In this document: piece by piece, positions 24,079 through 32,707 of the stretch
How positions within the stretch are numbered: the first letter of the stretch is position 1
How the letters are laid out: every line of letters starts with the position of its first letter
Origin: Sphingomonas sanxanigenens DSM 19645 = NX02
GTDB taxonomy: Bacteria > Pseudomonadota > Alphaproteobacteria > Sphingomonadales > Sphingomonadaceae
NCBI RefSeq assembly: GCF_000512205.2
Contig: NZ_CP006644.1
Span: forward strand, 5,222,501-5,286,500
Direction: 5' to 3'
DNA: 64,000 nt
Notes under the pieces: generated by a model
Told to the model about the DNA's origin: nothing
The model's database searches: none
What the model saw: the letters and a program-made list of their open reading frames with translations, nothing else
Program-made: the position numbers and the translations under genes

Positions 24079-24801
24079 ATGGCCGATGCTGGAACCGCCC
24101 CGCCCCGCTATCTGGAAATCAAGCGTTCGATCGTCGATGCGCTCAAGTCCGGCCAGCTCAAGGCCGGTGATCGGGTGGCTTCGGAATCGGAGATCGTGGC
24201 GCAGTTCGGCGTCTCGCGCATGACCGCCAACCGGGCGCTGCGCGAACTGCGCGATGCCGGCATTCTCGTTCGCCGCGCAGGCTCCGGATCCTATGTCGCC
24301 GATCCGAAGCCGATCGGTCACATCATCGAAATCCGCAACATCGCCGACGAGGTCCGCTCGCGCGGCCGCAGCTATCGCCCGCGCGTGCTGAGCAACACCG
24401 CGCTGCGCGCCGACGGCGTCAGCGCGGCCCTGCTGGCCACGCGCGCCGGCGCACCGATCTTCCGCAGCCTCATCGTCCATCATGAGGCGGAATTTCCGTT
24501 GCAGTTGGAGGAGCGGCTGGTGCTCGCCGCCGCCGCGCCGGGGTATATCGACGCCGATTTCACCGCGGTGACACCGAACGAATATCTCAGCCGCGTCGCG
24601 CCGCTGGAGCGGGTCGAGCATCGCGTCGCCGCGCGCAAGCCAGAGGAATCGGTGCGCACCCTGCTGGGCATGAAGCCGGACGAACCGGTACTGGTGATGA
24701 CGCGGCGGACGTGGAGCCGCGGCCGGGTGGTGTCCTACGCGGTGCTGACGCATCCGGCAGACCGGTATGAGCTGAGCGCGACGTTCGAGGTAGGGGTTTG
24801 A
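24079..24801 (+). CDS. GntR-family regulator, HutC subfamily
   Basis: The 240-residue protein has an N-terminal winged helix (PPRYLEIKRSIVDALKSGQL, ASESEIVAQFGVSRMTANRA, GSGSYVADP) and a C-terminal UTRA ligand domain from about residue 85. It is annotated as histidine utilisation repressor in many genomes, but no hut genes are here. The neighbours are two PepSY proteins and a TonB receptor on the other strand, so it probably controls uptake of a small ligand. ATG 24079 follows the operator; a frame from 23956 would overlap copC. Confidence 0.85.
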   Translation: MADAGTAPPRYLEIKRSIVDALKSGQLKAGDRVASESEIVAQFGVSRMTANRALRELRDAGILVRRAGSGSYVADPKPIGHIIEIRNIADEVRSRGRSYRPRVLSNTALRADGVSAALLATRAGAPIFRSLIVHHEAEFPLQLEERLVLAAAAPGYIDADFTAVTPNEYLSRVAPLERVEHRVAARKPEESVRTLLGMKPDEPVLVMTRRTWSRGRVVSYAVLTHPADRYELSATFEVGV

Positions 24802-24806
24802 ACGAA

Positions 24807-24843
24807 ATTTTCCTCTCCGGCACGCAGCGTCGGGGAGGAAAAT
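24807..24843. terminator. Bidirectional terminator between HutC and PepSY genes
   Basis: ATTTTCCTCTCCG (24807-24819) pairs with CGGGGAGGAAAAT (24831-24843) with one G-T wobble. The A/T ends give a U-run on either strand. It lies between the convergent HutC and PepSY genes. Confidence 0.75.
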
Positions 24844-24850
24844 GAAGCTC

Positions 24851-25564
24851 TTATCGCATCTTCTTCCGCCGCAGCACCCACCGGAAATCCGCGCTTCGGA
24901 AGCTTTTGAACAACAAATAGAAACCCGTTCCCGACAACCACAGCACGCCGAACGCCACGAAGATGATCAGCGGATGGTTGAAGCTGCTGCGGCTCACATA
25001 ATCCATGTTGTGCAGCATCCAGAAGAAGTCCCACGTCCGCCAGGTGTCGCCGCGCGTCACCAGATGCCGGCCCGTGGTGGCGGAGACATAGGCGCTGGAG
25101 TGGGCGGCGTCGCCGAAGTCGATGCGCCACATCGGCCCGTCATGGTCGCGCGCTTCCAGATTGGCGTGGTCGAGCAGGGCGGCGCCGACCACTGGATCCG
25201 CGACGCCGTGCGAGGCGACCGCCTCCGCCAGCGCGCGGTCGACGCGGACCGGCCGGCCGGTGGCCGCATCCACCAGACGCGTGCCGGCCGCGTCGCTGAT
25301 CTCGTAGGTCGGCTGGCCGGCGATGTCGCGCAGCACCAGCGCCTGCACCGGGCGGCCGCCGGTGATCCGCGCAGGATCGGCGAGACCATCGGTGGCGACC
25401 GGCATCACATGCATCGCACCGCCGCCATGGCCGCCCACCGCATCGGCATCGAGCAGCGCCATCATCGATCCGCTGAGCGTCCACAGCACGAACTGCAGCC
25501 CCAATACCAGCCCCACCCATTTGTGGATGCGCCGGAACAGCAGGGGCGAAAACCGGATCGCCAT
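24851..25564 (-). CDS. PepSY-associated membrane protein, second of a pair
   Basis: The 237-residue protein starts MAIRFSPLLFRRIHKWVGLV, with a membrane helix to about residue 35. It then has a periplasmic PepSY-like region (PTYEISDAAGTRLVDAATGR, SSAYVSATTGRHL) and a C-terminal helix after DFFWMLHNMDY. This is the short two-helix form of PepSY_TM proteins, thought to pass electrons or aid metal-chelate reduction with TonB uptake systems. Its ATG at 25564 shares one base with the stop of the preceding PepSY gene. It ends at KKMR before the shared terminator. Confidence 0.8.
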   Translation of the reverse strand: MAIRFSPLLFRRIHKWVGLVLGLQFVLWTLSGSMMALLDADAVGGHGGGAMHVMPVATDGLADPARITGGRPVQALVLRDIAGQPTYEISDAAGTRLVDAATGRPVRVDRALAEAVASHGVADPVVGAALLDHANLEARDHDGPMWRIDFGDAAHSSAYVSATTGRHLVTRGDTWRTWDFFWMLHNMDYVSRSSFNHPLIIFVAFGVLWLSGTGFYLLFKSFRSADFRWVLRRKKMR

Positions 25565-26307
25565 CAGCGCACCGCCTTCTTTTGCTTGCGGCGCGGGAAG
25601 GACCAGATCAGCAGCCCTGCGCCGCTCAACGCCATCGCGAACGCGCTCCACGTCGCGACGCGCAGCAGCGGGTTGTTGACGTCGGTCCGCGCCTCATAAT
25701 CCATGATGTGCAACATCCAGGCGAAGTCGAACACGCGCCACGCCAGATGGCGCTTGGCAAGCAGTTCACCCGTGACCGGCGCGATGTAGAGCGTCGGCCG
25801 GTTCCAGCCTTCGAACTCGACCTGCCAATAGGTCGGCTTGCGCTTGCCCATTTCCTGCACCGGTTCGGTCAGGCGCGTGGCGGCGACGACCGGCGCGTCA
25901 CCCGCATAGAGGCGGCGCGCGACCCGCTCCACCTCGGGACCGGTCAGTGCGGCGAGCCGGCGGCCCGTCACCGCGTCGAACGCGACGAGGCCGGCGGGGG
26001 ACTGGACGCGCCAGATCGGCCGACCGAGGCGTTGCTGCAGCTGCACTTCGGTGGCCCCCTCCACCGCGGCCGCCACCGTCGCGGGCGGGACGAGCCCCGC
26101 GGTCGCGATGGTCGCGGTGGGGGCCGTCTTCACCAGATGGTCGCCATGGATCGTGTCGATATGGATGACCACCATGTAGAAGCCGGTGATCGTCCACAGC
26201 ACGACCTGCACGCCGACGAACAGCGCCAGCCACTTGTGGATGCGACGCACCACCAGCGGCCAGCGGATCGCCCGCGCCACCTCAGAACGCCGTGCGGAAG
26301 CCGACAT
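25564..26307 (-). CDS. PepSY-associated membrane protein, first of a pair
   Basis: The product of about 247 residues has the same plan as the gene after it: VRRIHKWLALFVGVQVVLWT helix, periplasmic PepSY-like domain (PIWRVQSPAGLVAFDAVTGR, PTLYIAPVTGELLAKRH), DFAWMLHIMDYEART and a C-terminal helix followed by a Lys/Arg tail. The pair looks like an ancient duplication. Start choice is open: ATG 26307 overlaps the TonB receptor end by 26 bp, whereas GTG 26280 begins right after its stop. It is co-transcribed with the receptor. Confidence 0.8.
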   Translation of the reverse strand: MSASARRSEVARAIRWPLVVRRIHKWLALFVGVQVVLWTITGFYMVVIHIDTIHGDHLVKTAPTATIATAGLVPPATVAAAVEGATEVQLQQRLGRPIWRVQSPAGLVAFDAVTGRRLAALTGPEVERVARRLYAGDAPVVAATRLTEPVQEMGKRKPTYWQVEFEGWNRPTLYIAPVTGELLAKRHLAWRVFDFAWMLHIMDYEARTDVNNPLLRVATWSAFAMALSGAGLLIWSFPRRKQKKAVR

Positions 26308-28972
26308 AGAATCGCCGGCGCAGGAGATCATAGGTCATGGTATCGGTGTTGCCGTCGGTGAAGCTGGGGATGTAGGGCGCCTTCCTATCGAACAGATTGT
26401 CGACGCCAAGCTGGAAGCGCGTCTTTTCGGTCACCTCGAATGCGATCTGCGCGTTGTGATAGAAGATGTTGGGCGTGCGATAGCCGATCGCGGCGGGCGC
26501 GGCGTTGAAATCCTGCGCCTTGCCGATCCACTGGGTGGACCAGGTGACGGCCACGCCATCCTGTCCCGCGGTCACGACGCCATAGCCGCGCCACTTCGGA
26601 TAGCCGCCATTGCCGCCGCCGATGCGTCCGTCGAAGACGATCGGCGCGCCACCGGGGAAGGGATCGACGACATAGTCGTTCAGCCAGGTGGCGTTGAGAT
26701 CGACCTGGAGCTGCAGCCGGCCCAGCGTGTGGCCATAGACCAGCCCGAGGTCGAGGCCGTTCATCCGTTCCCGTCCGGTGTTGATCGGCTGGGCGGAGAG
26801 ATAGGTCACTTCGCCGGTCAGCGGGCTGCGGGTGAAATCGCCGCAGAACGGGTGCGACAGGTTGGCGCTGGCATAGCAGACCGACAGCTTGGTCGAGCCC
26901 GGAATGGCCCGGATCGCGCCCGAAATGTCGATGTCGAACCAGTCGGCGGTCAGCGACAGCCCCGGCACGATCCCGCGCGGCTGGATGACGGTGCCGATCG
27001 TCCAGCTCTTGGAGGTTTCCGGCCGCAGGTTCTGGTTGCCGCCCACCGTCGTCAGGATGGTCGTGCCGAGCTGGGTATAGTTGGCGGGCACGCCCGAGGC
27101 GCGGCAATTGGCGACCAGTGTCGGGTTGGTGCTGGTGCCGTAGCGGCTGCACGGGTCGGTGGTCGTGAGGTTACCCTCGGAAACGCCGCCGAACAATTCG
27201 GGCACGTTGGGCACGCGGAAGCCGGTGCCGTAGGTGCCGCGCATGCGGAGCCCTTCCACCACCATCCAGTCCGCGCTGAACTTGTAGTTCCAGTCGCTGC
27301 CGAACAGGTTGTAATCCGAGTAGCGCACCGCGCCGTCGACGGTGAGCGCGCGGATCAGCGGCAGATCCGCCAGCACCGGCACCGAGACTTCGAGATAGGC
27401 TTCCTTGGTTTTCACCTTGCCCGAGATCGGCGATTGCTGGTTGGTGTTGGCGATGCCGGCTACCGTCAGCGGATCGGGATTCCGCCAACCCTTTTCCTCG
27501 CGATAGGTGACGCCCCCGGCGAAGGAGACCGCACCCGCGGGCAGCCGGAACAGATCGCCGTTGAGGTCCGCGGTCAGTGACAGCAGCGAATTGCCGCCGG
27601 TGTCGCGCGAGGTGAACAGGATATAGTCCAGCGCCTGTGGCGTCAGATCGCCGAAGCCGAGATAGTCGGCGCAGGGAATGGCGCCGGTGCCGCACTTCGT
27701 GGGATCGAGCGAGTTGGCGACGTTCTGCAGGTTGGCGACGTTGGTCGAGCCGTCGACGCCGGTGTTGCGGCCATAGGCCCCCGCCACTTCCCACGCCCAG
27801 TCATTGGCCAGCGTGCCGCGCAGCCCTGCCGTGCCCTGCCAGGTGTCGGTGCGCTGGTAGAATTCGCGCGGTCCCGGTTCGGCGAGGCGGCGCTGGACCA
27901 GCACGATGTTCTGACCCGTCGGGTTGATCGGATTGCTCGCCGCGATCGCGAGGTTGCGCAAGGTGCCGGGCGTGGCGATCTGGTTGGTCTTGCGATGGGT
28001 GTAGAGGAACTCGCCGAACGCCTGAATGCCGTCGGTCAGCTCATAATCGGCGAACGCCGCGGTCGAGATGCGCTCGATCGGGCTGACCGCGTAGAGGTAG
28101 GGGTTCGAATTGAAGTTGTGCTTCGCGGCGCTGTAGGGCTCGAAGAAATCGCCGTCGCCGCCGGGCACCTGGTTGAAGTTGATTTGCTGGCCGTTGGGCA
28201 GCACCGCGCGACCGCCGATGGTGGCGGCGCTGTTGACGCAGCTCAGCGCGCCCGGCGTGGTTTCCGCGAGCGAGCAGGGCGCGCGCGAGGCCATATTGAC
28301 CGCCTGCGTTTTCTGCCAGGTCGCCGCGACCAGGATGCCACCGCGGCTGCCGCGCTTGCCGAGCAACAGATCCACCACATAGTCGGCGCCGTCGCCGCGC
28401 TCGGTGATGCCGGTGCGCCCGCTGATGCCGATGCCGTCAAAATCGGTGCGCGTGATCAGGTTGACCACCCCCGCCATCGCATCCGCGCCATAGACCGCCG
28501 AGGCGCCATCCTTCAGCACGTCGGTCCGGGCCAGCGCCACCACCGGGATCATGTTGAGATCGGGCGAGGAATTGGCGCCGGTGCCGCCGGCGACCAGCCG
28601 GCGGTTGTTGAGCAGCACCAAGGTGCGCTTGATGCCCAGGCCGCGCAGGTTGACCTGCGCGGTGCCATAGCCATTGCCCGTCCAATAGGCGGAGGTCTGG
28701 TTGCCCGCGAAGCCGGCATTGGCCGGGAGGCGCTGCAGCAACGTCTCGATATTGACGATACCGGTGCTCTCGATCTGCTCGGCCGATACGACCGTCGCGG
28801 GGCCGACGCCGGCGATGTCCTGCCGGCGGATGCGGCTGCCGGTTACCAGGATGTCGCTGCCGGCTTCGGCGGCGGCCTGCGCAGGCGCGGGCGCAGGCGC
28901 GCTGGTCTGGGCGTAGGCCGGCGCGGCACCGGCAAGCGCGGTGGCGGTGAGCAGAAGGCGTGCGAGCTTCAT
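26282..28972 (-). CDS. TonB-dependent outer-membrane receptor (HutC/PepSY locus)
   Basis: The 896-residue receptor has a signal peptide (to about residue 22), a TonB box (SDILVTGSRIRR) and a plug with STGIVNIETLLQRLPANAGF, RGLGIKRTLVLLNNRRL and DVLKDGASAVYGADAMAGVV. The large barrel ends in FYVGFRTAF with the C-terminal Phe. The RGLGxxRTLVLxNGRR plug type is common in sphingomonads for peptides, sugars and other ligands. It forms an operon with two PepSY proteins and has a HutC-like operator 48 bp before its start, so a small, regulator-sensed ligand such as a metal chelate is likely. Ligand identity is not visible. Confidence 0.88.
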   Translation of the reverse strand: MKLARLLLTATALAGAAPAYAQTSAPAPAPAQAAAEAGSDILVTGSRIRRQDIAGVGPATVVSAEQIESTGIVNIETLLQRLPANAGFAGNQTSAYWTGNGYGTAQVNLRGLGIKRTLVLLNNRRLVAGGTGANSSPDLNMIPVVALARTDVLKDGASAVYGADAMAGVVNLITRTDFDGIGISGRTGITERGDGADYVVDLLLGKRGSRGGILVAATWQKTQAVNMASRAPCSLAETTPGALSCVNSAATIGGRAVLPNGQQINFNQVPGGDGDFFEPYSAAKHNFNSNPYLYAVSPIERISTAAFADYELTDGIQAFGEFLYTHRKTNQIATPGTLRNLAIAASNPINPTGQNIVLVQRRLAEPGPREFYQRTDTWQGTAGLRGTLANDWAWEVAGAYGRNTGVDGSTNVANLQNVANSLDPTKCGTGAIPCADYLGFGDLTPQALDYILFTSRDTGGNSLLSLTADLNGDLFRLPAGAVSFAGGVTYREEKGWRNPDPLTVAGIANTNQQSPISGKVKTKEAYLEVSVPVLADLPLIRALTVDGAVRYSDYNLFGSDWNYKFSADWMVVEGLRMRGTYGTGFRVPNVPELFGGVSEGNLTTTDPCSRYGTSTNPTLVANCRASGVPANYTQLGTTILTTVGGNQNLRPETSKSWTIGTVIQPRGIVPGLSLTADWFDIDISGAIRAIPGSTKLSVCYASANLSHPFCGDFTRSPLTGEVTYLSAQPINTGRERMNGLDLGLVYGHTLGRLQLQVDLNATWLNDYVVDPFPGGAPIVFDGRIGGGNGGYPKWRGYGVVTAGQDGVAVTWSTQWIGKAQDFNAAPAAIGYRTPNIFYHNAQIAFEVTEKTRFQLGVDNLFDRKAPYIPSFTDGNTDTMTYDLLRRRFYVGFRTAF

Positions 28973-29019
28973 GATTTTCCCCCGAAACCCTGATCCGAAT
29001 GACGCGAAAAAGCATCAAA

Positions 29020-29029
29020 TGTATATACA
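29020..29029 (-). promoter_or_regulatory. HutC-like operator upstream of the TonB receptor
   Basis: TGTATATACA is a perfect 10-base palindrome matching the core of known HutC operators and the site before the HutC-type gene at 24061. It lies 48 bp upstream of the receptor ATG, where a repressor could block the promoter. Control by the nearby regulator is inferred. Confidence 0.55.
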
Positions 29030-29066
29030 GGTCAATTCATTATTTTGTTTTAAATCAATGATTTGG

Positions 29067-29078
29067 GTAAATATTTAC
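29067..29078. promoter_or_regulatory. Perfect 12-bp palindrome GTAAATATTTAC
   Basis: This AT-rich perfect palindrome stands 95 bp upstream of the TonB receptor start and 320 bp upstream of the GH95 gene. It could be an operator for a second regulator or a promoter element of the receptor. No regulator for it is identified. Confidence 0.3.
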
Positions 29079-29397
29079 ACGTGCATCCCCGCTTCAAATA
29101 CGCAGCGGACGCGATCACCCCTCAGAAAATCGCTCAGGCCACTGCCACTGGTGCCGCCCGGGCGATCGCAGGCAGCGGCCCGGGCTTTCGCCGTGCGGAA
29201 TCAGGCGGTCAGCGGCAGCCTTTGCCGATCAGCCCGCGCATCGCCTGCGCGAGCCGGGCCGCGCGACGCGCTGCGCCGCGACGAAGCACGGCCTCGGTTC
29301 CGATCTGCTTGACAGGCGAGGGTATCATTCCGCATGACTTTCATCTGATAAATATGAATGTCACGTGTAAAAGTGGCGGTCACATCGGGAGATCGGA

Positions 29398-31788
29398 ATG
29401 GCCTTTGACGCAAAGCCTCACATGTCCCGTCGCGAAACGATGACCGGTATGCTCGCGCTCAGCCTGCTGCCGGCGCTGGCCGCGCGCAGCGCCCATGCCG
29501 CAACCCGCGCCGGGACCGCGGGTGCGACCAAATCGCTGCTGTTCGATGCGCCCGCCGCGAAATGGCTGGAGGCGCTGCCGGTGGGCAATGGCCGTGTCGG
29601 CGCGATGGTGTTCGGCGGCATCGGCACCGAGCGGATCCAGCTGAACCATATCGAGCTGTGGTCCGGGCGCACGGTGGAGGACAATCCCGCCACGACGCGC
29701 GCGGCCCTCCCCGAGGTGCGGCGCCTGCTGTTCGCCGGGGACCGCGCCGCCGCCGACGCGCTGGCGCAGGCACAGATGATGGCGCCGCTCAAGACGGAGG
29801 ATTATGGCAGCTACCAGATGCTGGGCGACCTGACCCTGCGCTTCGCGCATGGCGATCGGGCGACCGGGTATCTGCGCGCTCTCGACATGGCGACCGCGCA
29901 GGCGCGCACCAGCTATCAGATCGGCGGCGCGCGCTATACCCGTACCGTGCTCGCCTCGTTCCCCGACAAGGCGCTGCTGATCCGGCTGGAAACGACCGCG
30001 AAAGACGGCATGTCGCTGGCGATCGAGCTGTCGCGCGGGCAGGATGCCACGGTCTCGCGCGCGGGCGACATCGTCACCCTCGCCGGCAAGCCGACGCCGC
30101 ATGGCACTGCCTTCTGCGCGCGCCTGGCCTGCGCGGTGGAGGGGGGCGGGGTCGAGCCGTCGGAGACCGGGTTCGAGGTGAGGAATGCGAAGGTCGTGAT
30201 CCTGCGGCTGACCGCGGCGACCGACCTGATCGAAGCCGATCCGGCCGGGCAGAGCCTCGCCGCGCTCAAGGCCGCCCGCGCTCGGTCATGGCAGCAATTG
30301 CTCGACAGCCAGCAGCGCGACCATCGCGCGCTGTTCGACGCGATCGATCTGGCGTTGGCGACCGAACCGGCGCCGCCGCTCGCCGCCGAGCGCCTCACCG
30401 CCACCGGGGGCCCGGCGCAGGCGGCCTTGATCGAGACGCATTTCAACTTCGGCCGCTATCTGCTGATCTCGTCCGCGCGGCCCGGATCGCTGCCGCCCAA
30501 CCTGCAGGGACTGTGGGCGGACGGCTTCTCGCCGCCATGGAGCGCCGACTATCATATCAACATCAACATCCAGATGAATTTCTGGCCCGCCGAGCCGTGC
30601 GGGCTGGGCGCGCTGCACGCCAGCCTGTTCGACTATGCCGAGCGGCTGAAGCCGTTCGGCGAGAAGACCGCGCAGATCGCCTATGGCGCCCGCGGTGCCG
30701 TCGCGCACTACACCACCAATCCGTGGGGCCACACCGCGCTCGACGGGCGCATCCAATATGGGCTGTGGCCGGAGGGGCTGGCGTGGCTCTCGCTCCATTA
30801 TTGGGAGCATTATCTCTATTCGGGCGACACCCGGTTCCTGCGCGACCGCGCCCTGCCCTTCCTCAAATCCTGCGCCGCATTCACGCTCGACTATCTCGTC
30901 GCGCATCCGCGCACCGGCAAACTCGTCTCCGGCCCCGCCGGTTCTCCGGAGAACAGCTATTTGCTGCCGGACGGCAAGGCTGGCTTTCTCGACATGGGCT
31001 GCACGATGGCGCAGTCGATGGCGTTCACCGTGCTGCGCTTTACCGCGGACGCCGCGCGCATCCTCGGCACCGAAGCGGCGTTGGCGGAGCGCTGCGAAGC
31101 CGCGATCGCCCGCCTCCAGCGCATGCGGATCGGCACCGATGGCCGCATCCTCGAATGGAGCGAGCCGCTGCCCGAGGCCGAACCGGGCCACCGCCACATC
31201 TCGCATCTGTTCGGGCTGCACCCCGGCATCGAGATCGACCCGCTCGAAACCCCCGATCTGGCCGAAGCGGCGCGCAAGGTGATCGCGGGGCGGCTTGCCC
31301 ATGGCGGCGGCCATACCGGCTGGAGCGCGGCGTGGCTGACGATCTTCCACGCGCGGCTGGGCGACGGCGACGGCGCGCTGGCGATGTTCACCAAATTGCT
31401 CCAGCATTCGACCGCGGAGAACCTGTTCGACACCCATCCGGCGGGCAAGAGCGCGATCTTCCAGATCGACGGCAATCTCGGCGCCACCGCGGCGACGATC
31501 GAGATGCTGATGCAGAGCCATGGCGGCCGCCTGCGGCTGCTGCCTGCGCTGCCCGCGGCGTGGGCCAAGGGATCGCTGAAGGGCGCGCGTGCGCGGGGCG
31601 GGCTGGTCGTGGATCTCGACTGGGACGCGGGGAAGCTGAGCACGCTCACGCTGCGGCCGCAGCGGGATGTCGCGTATCGGATCGTGCTGCCGGAAGGGTC
31701 GGCGGTGGCGGCGTTGACGAGCGGTGGAAAGCGCGTGCCGATCGACGGCGTCGTGCAGCTGGAGGCGGGGCGCGTCTATACGCTCTGA
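29398..31788 (+). CDS. GH95 alpha-L-fucosidase-like glycoside hydrolase
   Basis: The 796-residue protein has an N-terminal Tat-like or Sec leader ([20 protein letters not shown]), then the GH95 N-terminal beta domain ([21 protein letters not shown]) and an alpha/alpha6 barrel. Residues matching the catalytic set known from AfcA are present: NIN at 388-390, Glu about 518 in AGSPENSY, and Asp about 691 in [14 protein letters not shown]95 enzymes remove terminal alpha-1,2-L-fucose or L-galactose from glycans. It stands alone on the plus strand; the TonB receptors on either side could import its products. An ATG at 29422 (MSRRET) is an alternative start. Confidence 0.9.
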   Translation: MAFDAKPHMSRRETMTGMLALSLLPALAARSAHAATRAGTAGATKSLLFDAPAAKWLEALPVGNGRVGAMVFGGIGTERIQLNHIELWSGRTVEDNPATTRAALPEVRRLLFAGDRAAADALAQAQMMAPLKTEDYGSYQMLGDLTLRFAHGDRATGYLRALDMATAQARTSYQIGGARYTRTVLASFPDKALLIRLETTAKDGMSLAIELSRGQDATVSRAGDIVTLAGKPTPHGTAFCARLACAVEGGGVEPSETGFEVRNAKVVILRLTAATDLIEADPAGQSLAALKAARARSWQQLLDSQQRDHRALFDAIDLALATEPAPPLAAERLTATGGPAQAALIETHFNFGRYLLISSARPGSLPPNLQGLWADGFSPPWSADYHININIQMNFWPAEPCGLGALHASLFDYAERLKPFGEKTAQIAYGARGAVAHYTTNPWGHTALDGRIQYGLWPEGLAWLSLHYWEHYLYSGDTRFLRDRALPFLKSCAAFTLDYLVAHPRTGKLVSGPAGSPENSYLLPDGKAGFLDMGCTMAQSMAFTVLRFTADAARILGTEAALAERCEAAIARLQRMRIGTDGRILEWSEPLPEAEPGHRHISHLFGLHPGIEIDPLETPDLAEAARKVIAGRLAHGGGHTGWSAAWLTIFHARLGDGDGALAMFTKLLQHSTAENLFDTHPAGKSAIFQIDGNLGATAATIEMLMQSHGGRLRLLPALPAAWAKGSLKGARARGGLVVDLDWDAGKLSTLTLRPQRDVAYRIVLPEGSAVAALTSGGKRVPIDGVVQLEAGRVYTL

Positions 31789-31809
31789 CCCGAGAGACGC
31801 GTCGCAACT

Positions 31810-32143
31810 CCCTCTCCCCTTGGGGGCTATCGGATTCACACACTGCAGGACGAGCGCGCGGATATGTCCTCCCCGGAACGAGGAGGGGCGAGATGGGGTC
31901 GATCGTGCCCCCGGCACGATCTTGGATTGCCGGGGGCAATCCAACCCCACTCGCGCGCGCCAGCGCGTGGTGGAGGGGCCGGCGCCGAAGCATTTGATCT
32001 CTCTGCGGCACGAGCGAGCAGGTCCGAGCCAGCCCCTCCACCACCGGCTTCGCCGGCGGCCCCCCTCCCCGAGCAGAGCTCGGGGAGGAACATTCGGCCC
32101 TCCGCCCTGATGTGTGAATGCCATAGCCCCCTGGGGGAGAGGG
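31810..32143. repeat. Composite nested inverted-repeat element
   Basis: Outer arms CCCTCTCCC...ATTCACACAC (31810-31843) and its imperfect complement (32112-32143) enclose further inverted pairs. These are GTGGTGGAGGGGC at 31967-31979 with its exact complement at 32032-32044, and a small hairpin GGATTGCC-GGG-GGCAATCC near 31924. No gene in either direction looks real. The pattern resembles the large intergenic repeats or MITE-like elements found after genes in GC-rich alphaproteobacteria. Confidence 0.55.
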
Positions 32144-32219
32144 TCGGGGTGAGGGGCCGAGCGAAGCGAGGCAAGCGGATCTGCCGCTGAAAAGAAGCAG
32201 AAGAAGGCCCTCACCCAAC

Positions 32220-32247
32220 CCTCTCCCCCGAGGGGAGAGGGCTTTTA
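32220..32247 (+). terminator. Strong hairpin followed by U-run
   Basis: CCCTCTCCCC (32220-32229), a 3-base loop and GGGGAGAGGG (32233-32242) are followed by CTTTT. On the plus strand it is a good intrinsic terminator for read-through from the GH95 side; on the other strand it lies just past the DUF6491 stop. Its arms resemble the outer arms of the repeat element to its left. Confidence 0.6.
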
Positions 32248-32640
32248 CTCCTTCGCCGTCCCGAACGCCTTCGCCATTTCTTCGTTCGACAGCCGCCGCA
32301 CGTCATTCGCCAGACAGCGCCGATACGCCCGCCCGCCCGCTTCCGGCACGAGCATGTCGACCGGCCGGCCGGGGCAGACCCGTTCGCCGCCGCGCGGGCG
32401 CAATATGATGTTGGTGGCCCAGTCGATGCTCGGGCAACCGGGTGAGAGCGTGAGTTCCCACGCCTGCCGGAATCCGACGCGAACGATCGCGCGGTCATCG
32501 CCCGCCGGCTGGAAACCGCCAATCTGCGAGGGGTAGAAGCATTGGGGGCCGCGGCCGCCGGCGACCGGCGCCTGTGCCGCACTGCAGGCCGATACGGCCG
32601 TTGCCGCCGCAAGCAGAACCCAGCCGAGCCGCATATTCAT
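32245..32640 (-). CDS. DUF6491-like lipoprotein
   Basis: The 131-residue protein has a lipoprotein signal (LLAAATAVSAC, lipid Cys at about residue 19). The mature region has QCFYPSQIGGFQPAGDD and RVCPGRPVDMLVPEAGG, with Cys pairs that could form disulfides. The CF...QIxGF pattern fits the small DUF6491 family, function unknown. It follows the large TonB receptor by 67 bp on the same strand and may be its downstream operon partner. ATG 32640 is set by the signal peptide. Confidence 0.65.
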   Translation of the reverse strand: MNMRLGWVLLAAATAVSACSAAQAPVAGGRGPQCFYPSQIGGFQPAGDDRAIVRVGFRQAWELTLSPGCPSIDWATNIILRPRGGERVCPGRPVDMLVPEAGGRAYRRCLANDVRRLSNEEMAKAFGTAKE

Positions 32641-32707
32641 TTCCCAAGCAGCTTTGGGGCGGCGGGAAGGGAACCGCCGCCCCGGACCAACAAGGAGGCC
32701 TAACGCA

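Larger units (their letters stand above)
28973..29397. other. Divergent AT-richer promoter region of TonB receptor and GH95 genes
   Basis: The 425 bp hold both promoters. Near the receptor start are a HutC-like palindrome (29020-29029) and an AT-rich tract (29031-29078) ending in another palindrome. Toward the GH95 gene, TTGACA at 29309 could be a -35 box, without a convincing -10. TTCAT and ATGAA half-sites (about 29340-29358) also flank 9 bp. I see no coding frame with a ribosome site. Confidence 0.45.

Noticed and set aside
29309-29337. Sigma-70 promoter of the GH95 gene (TTGACA ...)
   Set aside because: The -35 is perfect, but no acceptable -10 lies at 16-18 bp, so it is kept only as a remark.
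31810-32143. CRISPR array
   Set aside because: Repeats are inverted and unequal, not regularly spaced direct repeats, and no cas gene is present.
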